This document shows positions 1 through 9,381 of a stretch of 64,000 nt of DNA, in pieces (the stretch's first letter is position 1; every line of letters begins with the position of its first letter). A program made the translations under genes and the position numbers. The notes beneath the pieces were generated by a model. It was not told where the DNA came from and ran no database searches. It saw only the letters and a list, made by a program, of their open reading frames with translations. The stretch spans positions 1 to 64,000 of the forward strand of contig CAYUOH010000012.1 in assembly GCA_964446385.1 (NCBI GenBank), in the 5' to 3' direction. The stretch is from CAYSRC01 sp964446385. Its GTDB lineage: Bacteria; Bacillota; Clostridia; Oscillospirales; Ruminococcaceae.

Positions 1-159
1 AGACAAGTTAGCACTTTCCACAATTTCACCATTTGTATTTAAGACTCGACTCTTTTTGATATAATTCAAAGTTTATCAATAAAGTCAATTGTTACACTTC
101 AATTTTAGTTATTATTAATATATTTCATACTAACACCATAGAATTCTAAATATAAGTTT
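1..159. other. AT-rich stretch, no gene recognised
   Basis: I see no supportable gene here. On the minus strand a frame is open from about 66 to the left edge, 22 codons from a possible TTG start, and has a protein-like composition. It has no ribosome-binding site, so it could be the start of a gene running off the window or chance. Confidence 0.4.
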
Positions 160-192
160 AAAGACGGCTCTCCGCAACGGAAAGTCGCCTTT
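160..192. terminator. Hairpin terminator after the hydrogenase operon
   Basis: Arms 160-174 and 178-192 pair over about 15 bases with a few G-U or mismatched positions around a 3-base loop, with a short T-run on the plus side. It lies downstream of the last gene of the leftward Rex operon and of a gene remnant, so it probably ends that transcript. Confidence 0.5.
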
Positions 193-223
193 TCCAATTA
201 TTTTAATTCATGAACGCCGTTGC

Positions 224-448
224 CTAGAGGCTATGTTCAAACTCGCGAATAAATTTACACTTGCTGATGCACTTATACGCTTTATCATAGATATGTGCCT
301 GAGCACTTTCCATCGGATAAGCCTCATTATTCCCAAACCAACTCCAGGAAATATCCCAGACATCCTGCTCCGGTAACGTTTCTTCGTAAAATTTCAGTTC
401 GCCTACAATTAACTCCGTATTTTTCTTTATATAGAAAACTGCATTTTG
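224..448 (-). pseudogene. C-terminal gene remnant, repeat copy A
   Basis: This open frame has no start codon. It begins at a stop 13 bases past the hydrogenase gene and ends at TAG (224-226). The product contains EETLPEQDVW, SWSWFGN, YPMESAQA and KAYKCISKCKFI. A second copy lies at 10797-11012 in the same orientation; 47 of 54 aligned residues are identical. I do not recognise the family with confidence. It looks like the C-terminal end of an accessory-element protein, left when something inserted or recombined here. Confidence 0.6.
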
Positions 449-461
449 TCAATGTTCATGA

Positions 462-1886
462 TTATTTCAGAACCGAAATCGCATCTGAAATAGTCTTTTC
501 AAATGCTTCCCGGCCGTATTTGTCAACTTCGGCTTTGTTCTTTTCACCATGAGTTAAACAACCCGCACCTCCGATACATCCGCCAACACAAGCCATACCT
601 TCAATAAAATTGACATCGGAGAGATCTTTACTCTTTTTAAGAAGAGCAATTTTGCATTGCTCAATACCATCACAAGAAATTGCCTTCAATTTAAAATCTG
701 TGTTGCCATGTTCTTTCAGTCCTTCGGCGACTGCATCGGATAGACCTCCACAACGAGCAAAAATTCTTCCAAAATAGGAAGCATTATCCAAAACATTCTC
801 CGGTAAAGCAGTAATATCGATATTTTTACTGTCAAAAAGTGCTTGCAATTCCTCAAAAGTCATAGCCACATCAACATATGGGTTTACCTTTTCAAGTTGA
901 ACTTCTGCTTTTTTTGCGGTGCAAGGTCCAATAAATATTGTTTTACATCCGGGTTCATGATCTTTCAAATACTTGGAAATGGTAGCCATCGGTGAAAGAT
1001 TGCGAGAAATAAACGTTACCAAATCAGGGAAATTCTTTTCAATATAACTAACAAATGCAGGGCAACAAGAACTTGTTAAGAATCCTTTTTCGGCAAGTTC
1101 ATAGCTATCTGCATCAGCTACCATATCTGCACCTAGAGCGGCTTCGATTACTGTATGAAATCCGAGTTCTTTCAGTCCGGATATAACTTGACCAAGTTTT
1201 GCGTAAGTAAACTGACTTGAAATTGACGGAGCCACCAAGGCATAAACCTTGTACTTTTGATTACTCTGACTTTTTTGAATAATGTCAATTACATCAAGAA
1301 TATATGATTTATCCGTAATTGCACCGAAAGGACACTGATATACACAAGCACCGCAAGCAATACATTTATCGTTATCAATGGCAGCTGCTTTATTTTCATT
1401 CATGTGAATAGCTTTGATTTTACAAGCATTTTCACAAGGTCTTCTACGGCTGATAATAGCGGTATATGGACAAACCTTGGCACAGGCGCCACACTCTTTG
1501 CATTTTGATTTGTCAATATGTGCCACATGGTTTTGGTCAAAAGAAATCGCTCCGAATTTGCAGGCATCTTCGCAACGGTGTGCCAAACATCCGCGACAAG
1601 CATTTGTAACTTCATAACCGCCCATAGGGCATTCATCACAAGCGGTTTCAATCACTTCAATAACATTTGGATTGTCTTTGTTGCCGCCCATTGCGATTTT
1701 TACTCGTTCTCCGAGTATTGCACGCTCCTTATACACACAGCATCGCATGGTGGGGGTGTTACCGGGAACAATTTGCTTTGGAATATCCATTACATTCTCA
1801 AGCAAAGTGTCTTTCCAAGCGTGACGAGCAACCTCCCTTAATACTTTATATTTTAAATATTGGACTTTTGTGTCAAACAAATGCAT
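462..1886 (-). CDS. [FeFe] hydrogenase, group B-like
   Basis: A 474-residue cytoplasmic iron-only hydrogenase catalysing reversible proton reduction to H2, presumably with ferredoxin. A cysteine-rich N-terminal half (residues 83-187) carries several CxxCxxC[..]CP iron-sulfur motifs. The H-cluster domain has the three signature loops: TSSCCPAF (271-278), GPCTAKKAE (320-328) and MACVGGCIGGAG (431-442). All H-cluster cysteine ligands are present. Loop 1 ends in AF rather than the GW of classical group A enzymes, and the extra ferredoxin repeats fit the group B family. It is the last gene of the Rex operon, 12 bases after the phosphatase gene. No HydE, HydF or HydG maturase is in the window. The exact subgroup is uncertain. 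Confidence 0.9.
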   Translation of the reverse strand: MHLFDTKVQYLKYKVLREVARHAWKDTLLENVMDIPKQIVPGNTPTMRCCVYKERAILGERVKIAMGGNKDNPNVIEVIETACDECPMGGYEVTNACRGCLAHRCEDACKFGAISFDQNHVAHIDKSKCKECGACAKVCPYTAIISRRRPCENACKIKAIHMNENKAAAIDNDKCIACGACVYQCPFGAITDKSYILDVIDIIQKSQSNQKYKVYALVAPSISSQFTYAKLGQVISGLKELGFHTVIEAALGADMVADADSYELAEKGFLTSSCCPAFVSYIEKNFPDLVTFISRNLSPMATISKYLKDHEPGCKTIFIGPCTAKKAEVQLEKVNPYVDVAMTFEELQALFDSKNIDITALPENVLDNASYFGRIFARCGGLSDAVAEGLKEHGNTDFKLKAISCDGIEQCKIALLKKSKDLSDVNFIEGMACVGGCIGGAGCLTHGEKNKAEVDKYGREAFEKTISDAISVLK

Positions 1887-1898
1887 GTGTGTTTCTCC

Positions 1899-3071
1899 TT
1901 AAAAGTAGCTAACCTTGATTCGTTTGCCCATCTTTTTCAGACATTCGGAAAGTTCTTCTACTAAATTCATTTTTATGTTAAATGTAATCGGCAGATCCGG
2001 GTTTTGATGCGCCGGATTGACCGCTCTGCCTACATAGAAGTTAATATCAGTGGCTTCTTCAAAAAGCAGGCGACATATGAGAGAAGCACCATCCCGTTTA
2101 AAACTCCAGTGTTCGTAAAGTCCATTTTTGTCAAGAGCATCTTTGGCATATTCAATAACTTTGCTAATGGTGATTACACCTTCGGTAACGAGGTCAACAC
2201 CTTCAATCTCCGCAATAGGCGGAACATCTCCTCGTTCAAAGGCTAAACTCGCTTTAATTGGTTTGCCGAGATATTTTGCCGCAATGGATGAAGTTGTTCC
2301 ACCGCAAATAATGTGTTTTCCTTCTTTTGAGAAGAAAAGTGACATCATTCTGTCGCAATCATCACGATTGCGCGGCGGACCGAACAAAATATTCATAGGT
2401 TCTCTTTTTCGTACTTTAACAACACAAGCAGTAGTATCATCACCGGGATGATGGCCATATTCTTTGTCACATTGATCCACAAGTAAAGTAGCAAGCGTTT
2501 TTGCCGTATATCCCGCAACTACAAGATTTTTCATAAACTCAGCTATGTCATCCACTTCCCAGCCAAAATTAAAAGCCAAACCGATTCCCGCATGGGGACA
2601 TCCGTCACTCATAGCAATTAGGCAGTCATTTTCTTGTAATTTAATGACAGATTTCAGTACTTTTTTGCCGTCAATATTCAGTTCTGTTTTTGAATAATCG
2701 TACACATCATCATTTCTGAGGAAGATAACACTCGGATTGTCATACTGAATGATTTCTACCGTTTCGTTTTCGATAATATGAAGAATTGTAAAAGTAGAAT
2801 AAGCGACACCGCGAACCGAGCAGATGGGAAGCGTTGCGGCTATGGTGGAAACACAATCCTCAAGTTCCATCCCCTCTGCCAGCATAGTGGAAATGATTTT
2901 TGAAGTTAAGGTTGATAGAATACTTGCTTTTACGCCACTCCCAAGACCATCTGCCAATACTATCACTTGTGAGTTTTCACCTTTATTTATAATATCTACA
3001 TGGTCACCGCAAAGTTGTTCGCCCTCGTGGTTAATACTTTTCCAACCAATATCAGCACATAAATTATTCAT
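1899..3071 (-). CDS. SpoIIE/PP2C-family protein phosphatase
   Basis: A 390-residue soluble protein. Residues about 1-225 form a SpoIIE-type PPM phosphatase domain with the metal-binding motifs LADGLGSG (39-46), MSDG (near 153) and GDDTTACVV (near 206). Such enzymes dephosphorylate Ser or Thr on partner proteins. Residues about 230-390 form a second domain I cannot name; it travels with hydrogenase-linked members of this family. The start codon overlaps the end of the HydS-like gene by 8 bases, so translation is probably coupled. A PP2C phosphatase beside a sensory hydrogenase is a recurrent arrangement in Clostridia and suggests an H2- or redox-responsive phosphorylation switch. Confidence 0.88.
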   Translation of the reverse strand: MNNLCADIGWKSINHEGEQLCGDHVDIINKGENSQVIVLADGLGSGVKASILSTLTSKIISTMLAEGMELEDCVSTIAATLPICSVRGVAYSTFTILHIIENETVEIIQYDNPSVIFLRNDDVYDYSKTELNIDGKKVLKSVIKLQENDCLIAMSDGCPHAGIGLAFNFGWEVDDIAEFMKNLVVAGYTAKTLATLLVDQCDKEYGHHPGDDTTACVVKVRKREPMNILFGPPRNRDDCDRMMSLFFSKEGKHIICGGTTSSIAAKYLGKPIKASLAFERGDVPPIAEIEGVDLVTEGVITISKVIEYAKDALDKNGLYEHWSFKRDGASLICRLLFEEATDINFYVGRAVNPAHQNPDLPITFNIKMNLVEELSECLKKMGKRIKVSYF

Positions 3072-4737
3072 TGCTGATCGACTCCTTTAGCTTTGTGAGG
3101 GCAATCTTGGTTTCAGCGGCAGTTTCGCCAAGCAGAGAGGCAATTTCCTGAACGATACGCATTTGTCTATCCACTACATTGTCTGCAATTTCCGCGGTTT
3201 GACGATTGATGAATTCTTCCTTTTCTCGTTGTGTTTCCTCTTCGGTCACATCACGCAAAATGCAGAGAATTAATCGGTATTCTTTGTCGTAAATAACAGT
3301 TTTATCTACATATTTCCCGTATTCTGCTAAGTATTCACGTTTGTCATGAATAGCTCTGCCGCTTGACATAACATTAAAGAAATCGTTCGGGTCAAGTACA
3401 CGAACAACCTGATCTCCTAAAATATCGTTAGGCCTGCGAATATTTAAAATTTTTGTAGCAGCTGCATTAACCTGTTGTACTTCCATTTTTTCATTTAGTA
3501 CGATAAGACCGTTGGGCGTATTTCTTGCAATCGTATCCGAGAAGTTTTCCGCTTTTTCTTTTAAGTACGGCAAACACATAGAGATTTCCGCTTTTCCTTG
3601 CAGAATTGCAATGGCCTTTTCTCGGCAGGAATTATATCCGCATGAACCACAGTTAAGCTCGTCGCTTGGTTTCATTTTGCCCATTTGATGCAGGGTTTCT
3701 TGAATTTCAGATTCGCAGGGAGTTACCGAGCGACGCACGATGATTTCAAAATGCTTTTCAAGATCTTTTTTGTCAGGTTGATCAACAAAAAAATCCTCTT
3801 TACCTGCATACTTTGAAACCGCCATATAGTCTTTTACAGGTGAACGGTGAAATTTTTCCATAACCGGACCACCGACACAACTACCGATACAGGCTGACAT
3901 TTCAATAAAACAATGGTGCACATTACCGTTTTCAATATCTTTCAGTGCTGCGATGCAGTTTTCGGTTCCGTCAATCGCCATATAACTGTATTTCGGATTG
4001 CTTAAAGCCATAGTTTTCAAAATACCGCCGGTTGTGGGGAAAAATCTTGCAAGGCTGTTATCGTTTGAATCAATTCTTTGTTCCAGAGTAATGTTCTCGA
4101 ACTTCAGCCATGCGGTTAGTTCGTCGAATGTCAGAACTGCATCTACAATCCCTTCATAGTGTTCTGCCTCATCCTTTTTGGCAACACAAGGACCGATAAA
4201 GACTGTTTTTGCATTCGGAACACGCTTTTTAATATCAGCACAATGTGCTTGCATGGGTGAAAGAACGTCGGCAAGATATGGCAATAATGCGGGGTAATAT
4301 TTCTGGATTAAAAGATTTACCGAGTGACAACAAGAAGTGATAATGATATCCCTGTTTTCTTCATTTACAATACGGACGTATTCTTTTTTGATAATAGTAG
4401 CACCGATTGCTGTTTCTTCCACATCGTAAAATCCGAGCTTTTTCAATGCTTCACGCATAGATTCAATACCAACGCCTTCGTAATTTGCAACAAATGACGG
4501 TGCAAGACTGACGACGACAGGATTACCTGATTGAAGCAAAACCTTTACTTTTTCAGTTTCATCAACAATCTGTTTGGCATCCTGCGGGCAAACAACAAAA
4601 CACTGTCCGCACTTGATACATTCATTTCCGATAATATAGGCCTGATTGCCTGAAAAACGTATAGCTTTTACAGGACAATGACGAATACATTTATAGCAAT
4701 TCTTGCAGTTGGATTTTTTTAGAGTTAAACACTCCAT
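3064..4737 (-). CDS. hydS: Sensory [FeFe] hydrogenase with PAS domain (HydS-like)
   Basis: 557 residues. Order of domains: two [4Fe-4S] motifs (residues 11-50), H-cluster domain, an Fe-S domain with CGSCGYNSC and a later Cys (363-388), a PAS domain (about 400-500), then a predicted coiled coil (500-550). The H-cluster loops are TSCCHS (134-139), GPCVAKKDE (182-190) and SACIGSCVGG (281-290). The ligand cysteines are retained, but the Pro after the loop 1 Cys pair is His and the Met of loop 3 is Ser. This architecture is that of group C hydrogenases, thought to sense H2 rather than turn it over. With no histidine kinase domain, the PAS and coiled coil must signal to another protein; the phosphatase gene directly follows. 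Confidence 0.9.
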   Translation of the reverse strand: MECLTLKKSNCKNCYKCIRHCPVKAIRFSGNQAYIIGNECIKCGQCFVVCPQDAKQIVDETEKVKVLLQSGNPVVVSLAPSFVANYEGVGIESMREALKKLGFYDVEETAIGATIIKKEYVRIVNEENRDIIITSCCHSVNLLIQKYYPALLPYLADVLSPMQAHCADIKKRVPNAKTVFIGPCVAKKDEAEHYEGIVDAVLTFDELTAWLKFENITLEQRIDSNDNSLARFFPTTGGILKTMALSNPKYSYMAIDGTENCIAALKDIENGNVHHCFIEMSACIGSCVGGPVMEKFHRSPVKDYMAVSKYAGKEDFFVDQPDKKDLEKHFEIIVRRSVTPCESEIQETLHQMGKMKPSDELNCGSCGYNSCREKAIAILQGKAEISMCLPYLKEKAENFSDTIARNTPNGLIVLNEKMEVQQVNAAATKILNIRRPNDILGDQVVRVLDPNDFFNVMSSGRAIHDKREYLAEYGKYVDKTVIYDKEYRLILCILRDVTEEETQREKEEFINRQTAEIADNVVDRQMRIVQEIASLLGETAAETKIALTKLKESISNE

Positions 4738-4757
4738 TTGTCGTCACGCCCTCTCTT

Positions 4758-5003
4758 TTATATTACTTTTAATACCTTTTCCTGAAAGAATCCTTCGAAA
4801 TTTTCCGGTGTAATACCGGTAAAAACATCATCATCAACCGTTATGGTTACGCCAATACGATTACACTGACCGGTACAAAAACTACCGGCCAATGTAATAT
4901 CATTTTCAAGTTCATTGTTTATTATGGCTTTTTGTAACAGTTCAACTATTTTTTCAGACCCTTTCAAATGGCAGGATGAACCCACGCAAATTTGAACGAT
5001 CAT
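4758..5003 (-). CDS. Thioredoxin-like [2Fe-2S] ferredoxin, second copy
   Basis: 81 residues, NuoE/HydC-like thioredoxin fold. The [2Fe-2S] ligands are CVGSSC (C-x4-C, residues 6-11) and CTGQC (C-x3-C, residues 43-47). It is a paralogue of the gene immediately upstream with no base between them. It lies 20 bases before the HydS-like gene, so it probably carries electrons to or from HydS or the hydrogenase. It is far shorter than NuoE (about 160 residues) because the N-terminal helical region is absent. Confidence 0.85.
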   Translation of the reverse strand: MIVQICVGSSCHLKGSEKIVELLQKAIINNELENDITLAGSFCTGQCNRIGVTITVDDDVFTGITPENFEGFFQEKVLKVI

Positions 5004-5246
5004 TTACTTAACCTGCTTCAAAACTGTTTCATTAAAGAAATCGTCAACACTTTCGGGAGTAACCGAATAGAACTTTTCATCAACAGTAACACACACACCT
5101 TGCTGACAATTGCCAATGCAGAAAGTTCCAGCCAGTTCAACTTGATCTCCCATATTAAACAATTTGATTAAATACTGAAGTCTTTCTACCACTTGTCTGG
5201 ATCCCTTGATGTGGCAAGAAGAACCGATACATACTGTAATTTTCAT
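5004..5246 (-). CDS. Thioredoxin-like [2Fe-2S] ferredoxin, first copy
   Basis: 80 residues with the same cluster motif: CIGSSC (6-11) and CIGNC (43-47). It shares GSSCHxKGS and AGxFC with its neighbour, so the pair arose by tandem duplication. The second half has diverged, including an extra Cys near residue 52 in this copy, which may give the pair different potentials or partners. Its stop is directly followed by the start of the second copy. Confidence 0.85.
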   Translation of the reverse strand: MKITVCIGSSCHIKGSRQVVERLQYLIKLFNMGDQVELAGTFCIGNCQQGVCVTVDEKFYSVTPESVDDFFNETVLKQVK

Positions 5247-5256
5247 ATTTTTCTCC

Positions 5257-6006
5257 TTAATCGTAATCTACAACATCAATCCAAGAATGGAGGAACTCGC
5301 GTTCTACAGCGTTACCTTTCACTATCTGAGAAGCAGCAACAATCGGCATCCACTTTTGAACGTACTGTTTTTCGGTATTGCTCTTTTCGCAGAATAAATC
5401 AAGATATCGTCTTGCACCGTCAATATCACCATTTAACCAAAACAGTAAATATGTTCTTGCCGCATCAGCAGAGGCATTTCCCTGGGTTGCATGGGACCAG
5501 TCAAGAATGTAAGGTATACCGTCTTCCGCAATTATGATATTTGACGGGTTAAAATCTCCATGGCAAACCTTGTTATGCTTTGGCATACCTTCAAGACGGG
5601 TATGCAAATCGTAACGAACAGTAGCCGAAAGGTCGGTCTCGCTGATTTTTTGATTCATTTTGTCTTTGAGTTTGTTTAATCCCGCACAGGTTTTTGCATG
5701 CATTGAAAGCTGTAATTCTACAAATAAATTCAGGTACTCATCTTTCTTTTCGGGGTTTTCTTTCATCAAATCCGCAAGCGTTATCCCCTTGATGTATTCG
5801 TCAACAATCGCCCATTTACCCTCAATTATGGTAACTTCTAAAATTTTCGGAATATTAAGTCCGGTTTCTTCAATTCTCGCTTGATTGAGTGCCTCATTTA
5901 AAACATCTGCTTTTGAATATTTTTCATCAAACACTTTTAAAGCACGTTCTCCATCACGATAGATGGTTTTGTTATTTCTGACTGCTATAATACGATCCAA
6001 ATTCAT
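5257..6006 (-). CDS. APH/choline-kinase-fold phosphotransferase
   Basis: 249 residues with an aminoglycoside phosphotransferase/protein-kinase-like fold. The catalytic loop CHGDFNPSNI (near 148-157) supplies the Asp and Asn, and ILDW (near 168) supplies the metal-binding Asp; a Lys near residue 24 (ALKVF) matches the ATP-binding Lys. All core residues are present, so an active kinase is likely. The substrate is unknown. The gene is locked into the Rex operon (12 bases after adhE, 10 before a ferredoxin gene), which argues against antibiotic resistance. It could be the kinase opposing the operon's PP2C phosphatase; that is inference. Confidence 0.8.
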   Translation of the reverse strand: MNLDRIIAVRNNKTIYRDGERALKVFDEKYSKADVLNEALNQARIEETGLNIPKILEVTIIEGKWAIVDEYIKGITLADLMKENPEKKDEYLNLFVELQLSMHAKTCAGLNKLKDKMNQKISETDLSATVRYDLHTRLEGMPKHNKVCHGDFNPSNIIIAEDGIPYILDWSHATQGNASADAARTYLLFWLNGDIDGARRYLDLFCEKSNTEKQYVQKWMPIVAASQIVKGNAVEREFLHSWIDVVDYD

Positions 6007-6018
6007 TTCAAACCCTCC

Positions 6019-8727
6019 TTAATTATTCTTAAGACTGCTCTTGGCACGACGATATGCCTGCTTGAAGTTATGGATATCATCTTCAACATCAATGTCGAAT
6101 GCGGCAGGTTTATTTGCCTCAGTAAAATGCTTATCACCATAATAAGCGTTAAGGTACATTTGCTTAATTTCGCTCATAAGCGGATAACGGGGGTTAGCAC
6201 CGGTGCACTGGTCGTCAAATGCCTGTTCAACCATGGCATCAAGGCAGCCAAGGAATTCTTTTTCATCGGCAACATAATCTTTAATGGCAGGCTTAATACC
6301 AACTCTTGCCTTCAAATCATTTATTGCCTTGATTAAGTTTTCAAGACTTTCGTTATCGTTCTTTCCTTCAAAACCAAGTGCTTTTGCAACTTCTGCGTAA
6401 CGGGCAAGGGTGTGAGGATGGTCGTATTGGCTGAAAGTACCCATTTTGGCAGGAGCTTCTTCAGCATTGAAACGGAGAACTTCTTCAATCATTAGTGCGT
6501 TTGCAACGCCGTGAGGAATATGGTGAAAAGCACCGAGTTTATGTGCCATAGAGTGGCAAACACCGAGGAAGGCGTTCGCAAAAGCCATACCTGCTATAGT
6601 TGCTGCATTAGCCATTTTTTCTCTTGCTTTAACATCAACCTGACCGTTATCATAAGCTCTCGGCAAATATTCAAATATAGTCTGTAATGCTTGTTTGGCG
6701 AGACCATCGGTATAATCTGTTGCCATTACAGATGCATAAGCTTCAAGTGCATGGGTGACGGCATCAATACCCGATGCGGCAGTAAGGCCTTTTGGGGCTG
6801 ACATATGAAAATCAGTATCTATGATGGCCATATTCGGTAGAAGTTCATAATCAGCAAGAGGATATTTTATACCGCTCTGTTCATCGGTAATAACTGCGAA
6901 AGGAGTAACTTCGGAACCTGTACCTGCTGAAGTAGGAATAGCGATAAAGTATGCTTTTTCACCCATCTTTGGGAATGTATAAACACGCTTGCGAATATCA
7001 ATAAATCTCATTGCCATATCCATAAAGTCTGCTTCCGGGTGTTCGTACAATACCCACATAATTTTACCGGCATCCATAGCAGAGCCACCACCTAAAGCGA
7101 TAATGGTATCAGGCTTAAATGCTCTCATCTGCTCAGCACCGGCCTTTGCACAGGCAAGTGTAGGATCGGGCGCAACATCAAAGAAGCAAGTATGAGCAAT
7201 GCCCATTTCATCAAGCTTATCTTCTATGGGTTTTGTATATCCGCTGTTATAAAGGAAAGAGTCTGTTACGATAAAGGCGCGCTTTTTGCCCAAAACATTT
7301 TCCAGCTCGTCAAGGGCAACAGGTAAACATCCTTTCTTGATATATACCTTTTCAGGGACTCTGAACCACAACATATTTTCCCTTCTTTCAGCTACTGTTT
7401 TAATATTGATAAGGTGTTTTACCCCGACATTTTCGGAAACCGAGTTTCCACCCCAAGAGCCACAACCAAGTGTCAAAGACGGTGCAAGTTTAAAGTTATA
7501 GAGATCTCCGATACCACCATGAGAAGATGGGGTATTAACAAGAATACGACAAGTTTTCATACGGCGCGCAAATTCATTCAGCTTTTCCTGTTCGGTTGTT
7601 ACATTAAGGTAAATAGAAGATGTATGACCGTAACCACCGTCTGCAATCAACTGTTCTGCTTTACCAAATGCATCCCCAACATCTTCTGCTTTATACATTG
7701 CAAGAACAGGAGAAAGCTTTTCGTGAGCAAACTCTTCGGAAAGTTCAACACTTTCAACTTCACCGATTAATAACTTACTGCCTTCGGGAACTTTAACACC
7801 GGCAAGCTCGGCAATCTTAAAAGCCGACTGACCGACGATTTTTGCGTTTAATGCGCCATTGATAAGAATTGTCTTTCTAACCTTTTCGATTTCATCTTCT
7901 TTTAGGAAATAGCATCCGCGAGCTGCAAATTCATGTTTAACGGCATCATAAACATTCTTATGAACGATAACCGACTGTTCGGAGGCGCAAATCATGCCGT
8001 TATCAAAGGTTTTGGAGTGAATAATCGAATTCACTGCCATAATAATATCTGCACTCTCGTCAACAATAGCAGGAGTGTTACCTGGGCCGACACCAATAGC
8101 GGGTTTGCCACTGGAATAAGCAGCTTTCACCATACCGGGACCACCGGTTGCAAGAATTATATCTGCCTCTTTCATAACAAGATTTGTCATTTCAAGGCTC
8201 GGTATATCAATCCAATCAATTATTCCTTCCGGTGCACCGGCTGCAACAGCTGCATCAAGTACAAGCTTTGTCGCTGCAATGGTTGATTTCTTTGCTCTGG
8301 GGTGAGGACTGATAATGATTGCATTACGGGTTTTAAGAGCAATCAAAGTTTTGAAAATTGCGGTGGATGTTGGGTTAGTTGTTGGGATAACTGCCGCAAT
8401 TACGCCAATCGGCTCTGCAACTTTCTTAATTCCGTATGCTTTATCTTCCTCTATAACACCGCAAGTCTTGGTATCCTTATAAGCGTTATATATGTATTCT
8501 GCAGCGTAATTGTTTTTAATAACCTTGTCTTCCACAACACCCATGCCGGTTTCCTCTACCGCAAGTTTAGCAAGAGGAATACGGGCCCGGTTTGCAGCGA
8601 TTGCCGCTGCTTTGAAAATCTCGTCAACTTGTTCCTGTGAAAATTTTGCGAACTTTTTTTGTGCCGCTTTCACACGAACAAGGGCTTGTTCCAACGCTTC
8701 CACGCTGTCGATAATCTGTCTTTCCAT
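6019..8727 (-). CDS. adhE: Bifunctional acetaldehyde-CoA/alcohol dehydrogenase AdhE
   Basis: 902 residues. The N-terminal half (about 1-440) is a CoA-acylating aldehyde dehydrogenase with the catalytic Cys in GMICASEQS. The C-terminal half (about 460-870) is an iron-dependent alcohol dehydrogenase with the NAD-binding GGGSAMDAGK and the metal ligands in DAVTHALEAY and HSMAHKLGAFHHIPHG. It reduces acetyl-CoA to ethanol and reoxidises two NADH; AdhE proteins form spirosomes in the cytoplasm. It follows rex by 20 bases and should be induced when NADH is high and Rex leaves its operator. Confidence 0.97.
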   Translation of the reverse strand: MERQIIDSVEALEQALVRVKAAQKKFAKFSQEQVDEIFKAAAIAANRARIPLAKLAVEETGMGVVEDKVIKNNYAAEYIYNAYKDTKTCGVIEEDKAYGIKKVAEPIGVIAAVIPTTNPTSTAIFKTLIALKTRNAIIISPHPRAKKSTIAATKLVLDAAVAAGAPEGIIDWIDIPSLEMTNLVMKEADIILATGGPGMVKAAYSSGKPAIGVGPGNTPAIVDESADIIMAVNSIIHSKTFDNGMICASEQSVIVHKNVYDAVKHEFAARGCYFLKEDEIEKVRKTILINGALNAKIVGQSAFKIAELAGVKVPEGSKLLIGEVESVELSEEFAHEKLSPVLAMYKAEDVGDAFGKAEQLIADGGYGHTSSIYLNVTTEQEKLNEFARRMKTCRILVNTPSSHGGIGDLYNFKLAPSLTLGCGSWGGNSVSENVGVKHLINIKTVAERRENMLWFRVPEKVYIKKGCLPVALDELENVLGKKRAFIVTDSFLYNSGYTKPIEDKLDEMGIAHTCFFDVAPDPTLACAKAGAEQMRAFKPDTIIALGGGSAMDAGKIMWVLYEHPEADFMDMAMRFIDIRKRVYTFPKMGEKAYFIAIPTSAGTGSEVTPFAVITDEQSGIKYPLADYELLPNMAIIDTDFHMSAPKGLTAASGIDAVTHALEAYASVMATDYTDGLAKQALQTIFEYLPRAYDNGQVDVKAREKMANAATIAGMAFANAFLGVCHSMAHKLGAFHHIPHGVANALMIEEVLRFNAEEAPAKMGTFSQYDHPHTLARYAEVAKALGFEGKNDNESLENLIKAINDLKARVGIKPAIKDYVADEKEFLGCLDAMVEQAFDDQCTGANPRYPLMSEIKQMYLNAYYGDKHFTEANKPAAFDIDVEDDIHNFKQAYRRAKSSLKNN

Positions 8728-8747
8728 ATTAAACCTCCAACTACTTA

Positions 8748-9365
8748 TTACATATTGATTTGCGATTTCAGATGAGCCAGTGATAATGCTAAGTTCTCAT
8801 ACTGAATCGTTACATAAGCCGGTTTGTATAATCTACATGGTGCAAAGCACCAAATGTATTTAATTCCGACAGAACAAAGTCGGTTAAGGACTTCTTGTGC
8901 AGATTCTGACGGTACTGCTATGATACCGATTTGTATATCTTCGTTTTCGCAAAATTCTGCAAGTTCAGATATTGGATATATGGTTTTACCATTTTGCAAC
9001 GTGATTGGTACAGAGGTTTTACAGTCAAATGCCGCCATTACACTACATCCGTATTCACTAAATCCTTCGTAGGATAATAAAGCCGTTCCGAGTTTTCCCG
9101 CACCTATAACAATGGCACCCCCATTTTTGCATACGAGTAATTTTTCAAGACTCGAGATAATTTCCTCTCGAATGTACCCGATTTTAGGTTTTCCCACGCT
9201 TTCCAAAAGTGCTAAGTCTTTTCTAACCTGAACTTCGCCGAAACCAAGATCTTTGGCAATGACGGTGGACGAAATTGTTTCGATTTCAGAGGATAAATTT
9301 TTTAAGTATCTTAAGTATATTGGTATTCTGCCGAGTGTTGCTTTTGATATGTCTTTTCTTTCCAC
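8748..9365 (-). CDS. rex: Redox-sensing transcriptional repressor Rex
   Basis: 205 residues. The N-terminal winged helix (about 1-80) has the conserved RIPIYLRYL and VQVRKDLA segments. The Rossmann domain carries VIGAGKLGTALL (about 87-98) for NADH binding. The start is GTG at 9365, with an AAGGGAG site 7 bases upstream. Rex represses fermentative genes until NADH accumulates. It is the first gene of the eight-gene operon and has a perfect operator between its start and the preceding terminator, so it is autoregulated. Confidence 0.96.
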   Translation of the reverse strand: MERKDISKATLGRIPIYLRYLKNLSSEIETISSTVIAKDLGFGEVQVRKDLALLESVGKPKIGYIREEIISSLEKLLVCKNGGAIVIGAGKLGTALLSYEGFSEYGCSVMAAFDCKTSVPITLQNGKTIYPISELAEFCENEDIQIGIIAVPSESAQEVLNRLCSVGIKYIWCFAPCRLYKPAYVTIQYENLALSLAHLKSQINM

Positions 9366-9381
9366 AGAATCACTCCCTTCT

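Noticed and set aside
462..2000. Possible fusion of the hydrogenase gene with the remnant that follows it
   Set aside because: The hydrogenase has its own stop and family-like C-terminus; the remnant is in another frame beyond a TGA and occurs elsewhere without the hydrogenase.
5257..6006. Aminoglycoside resistance gene
   Set aside because: Only the fold is shared. It is embedded in a redox operon with tight spacing, and it lacks surrounding resistance or mobile genes.
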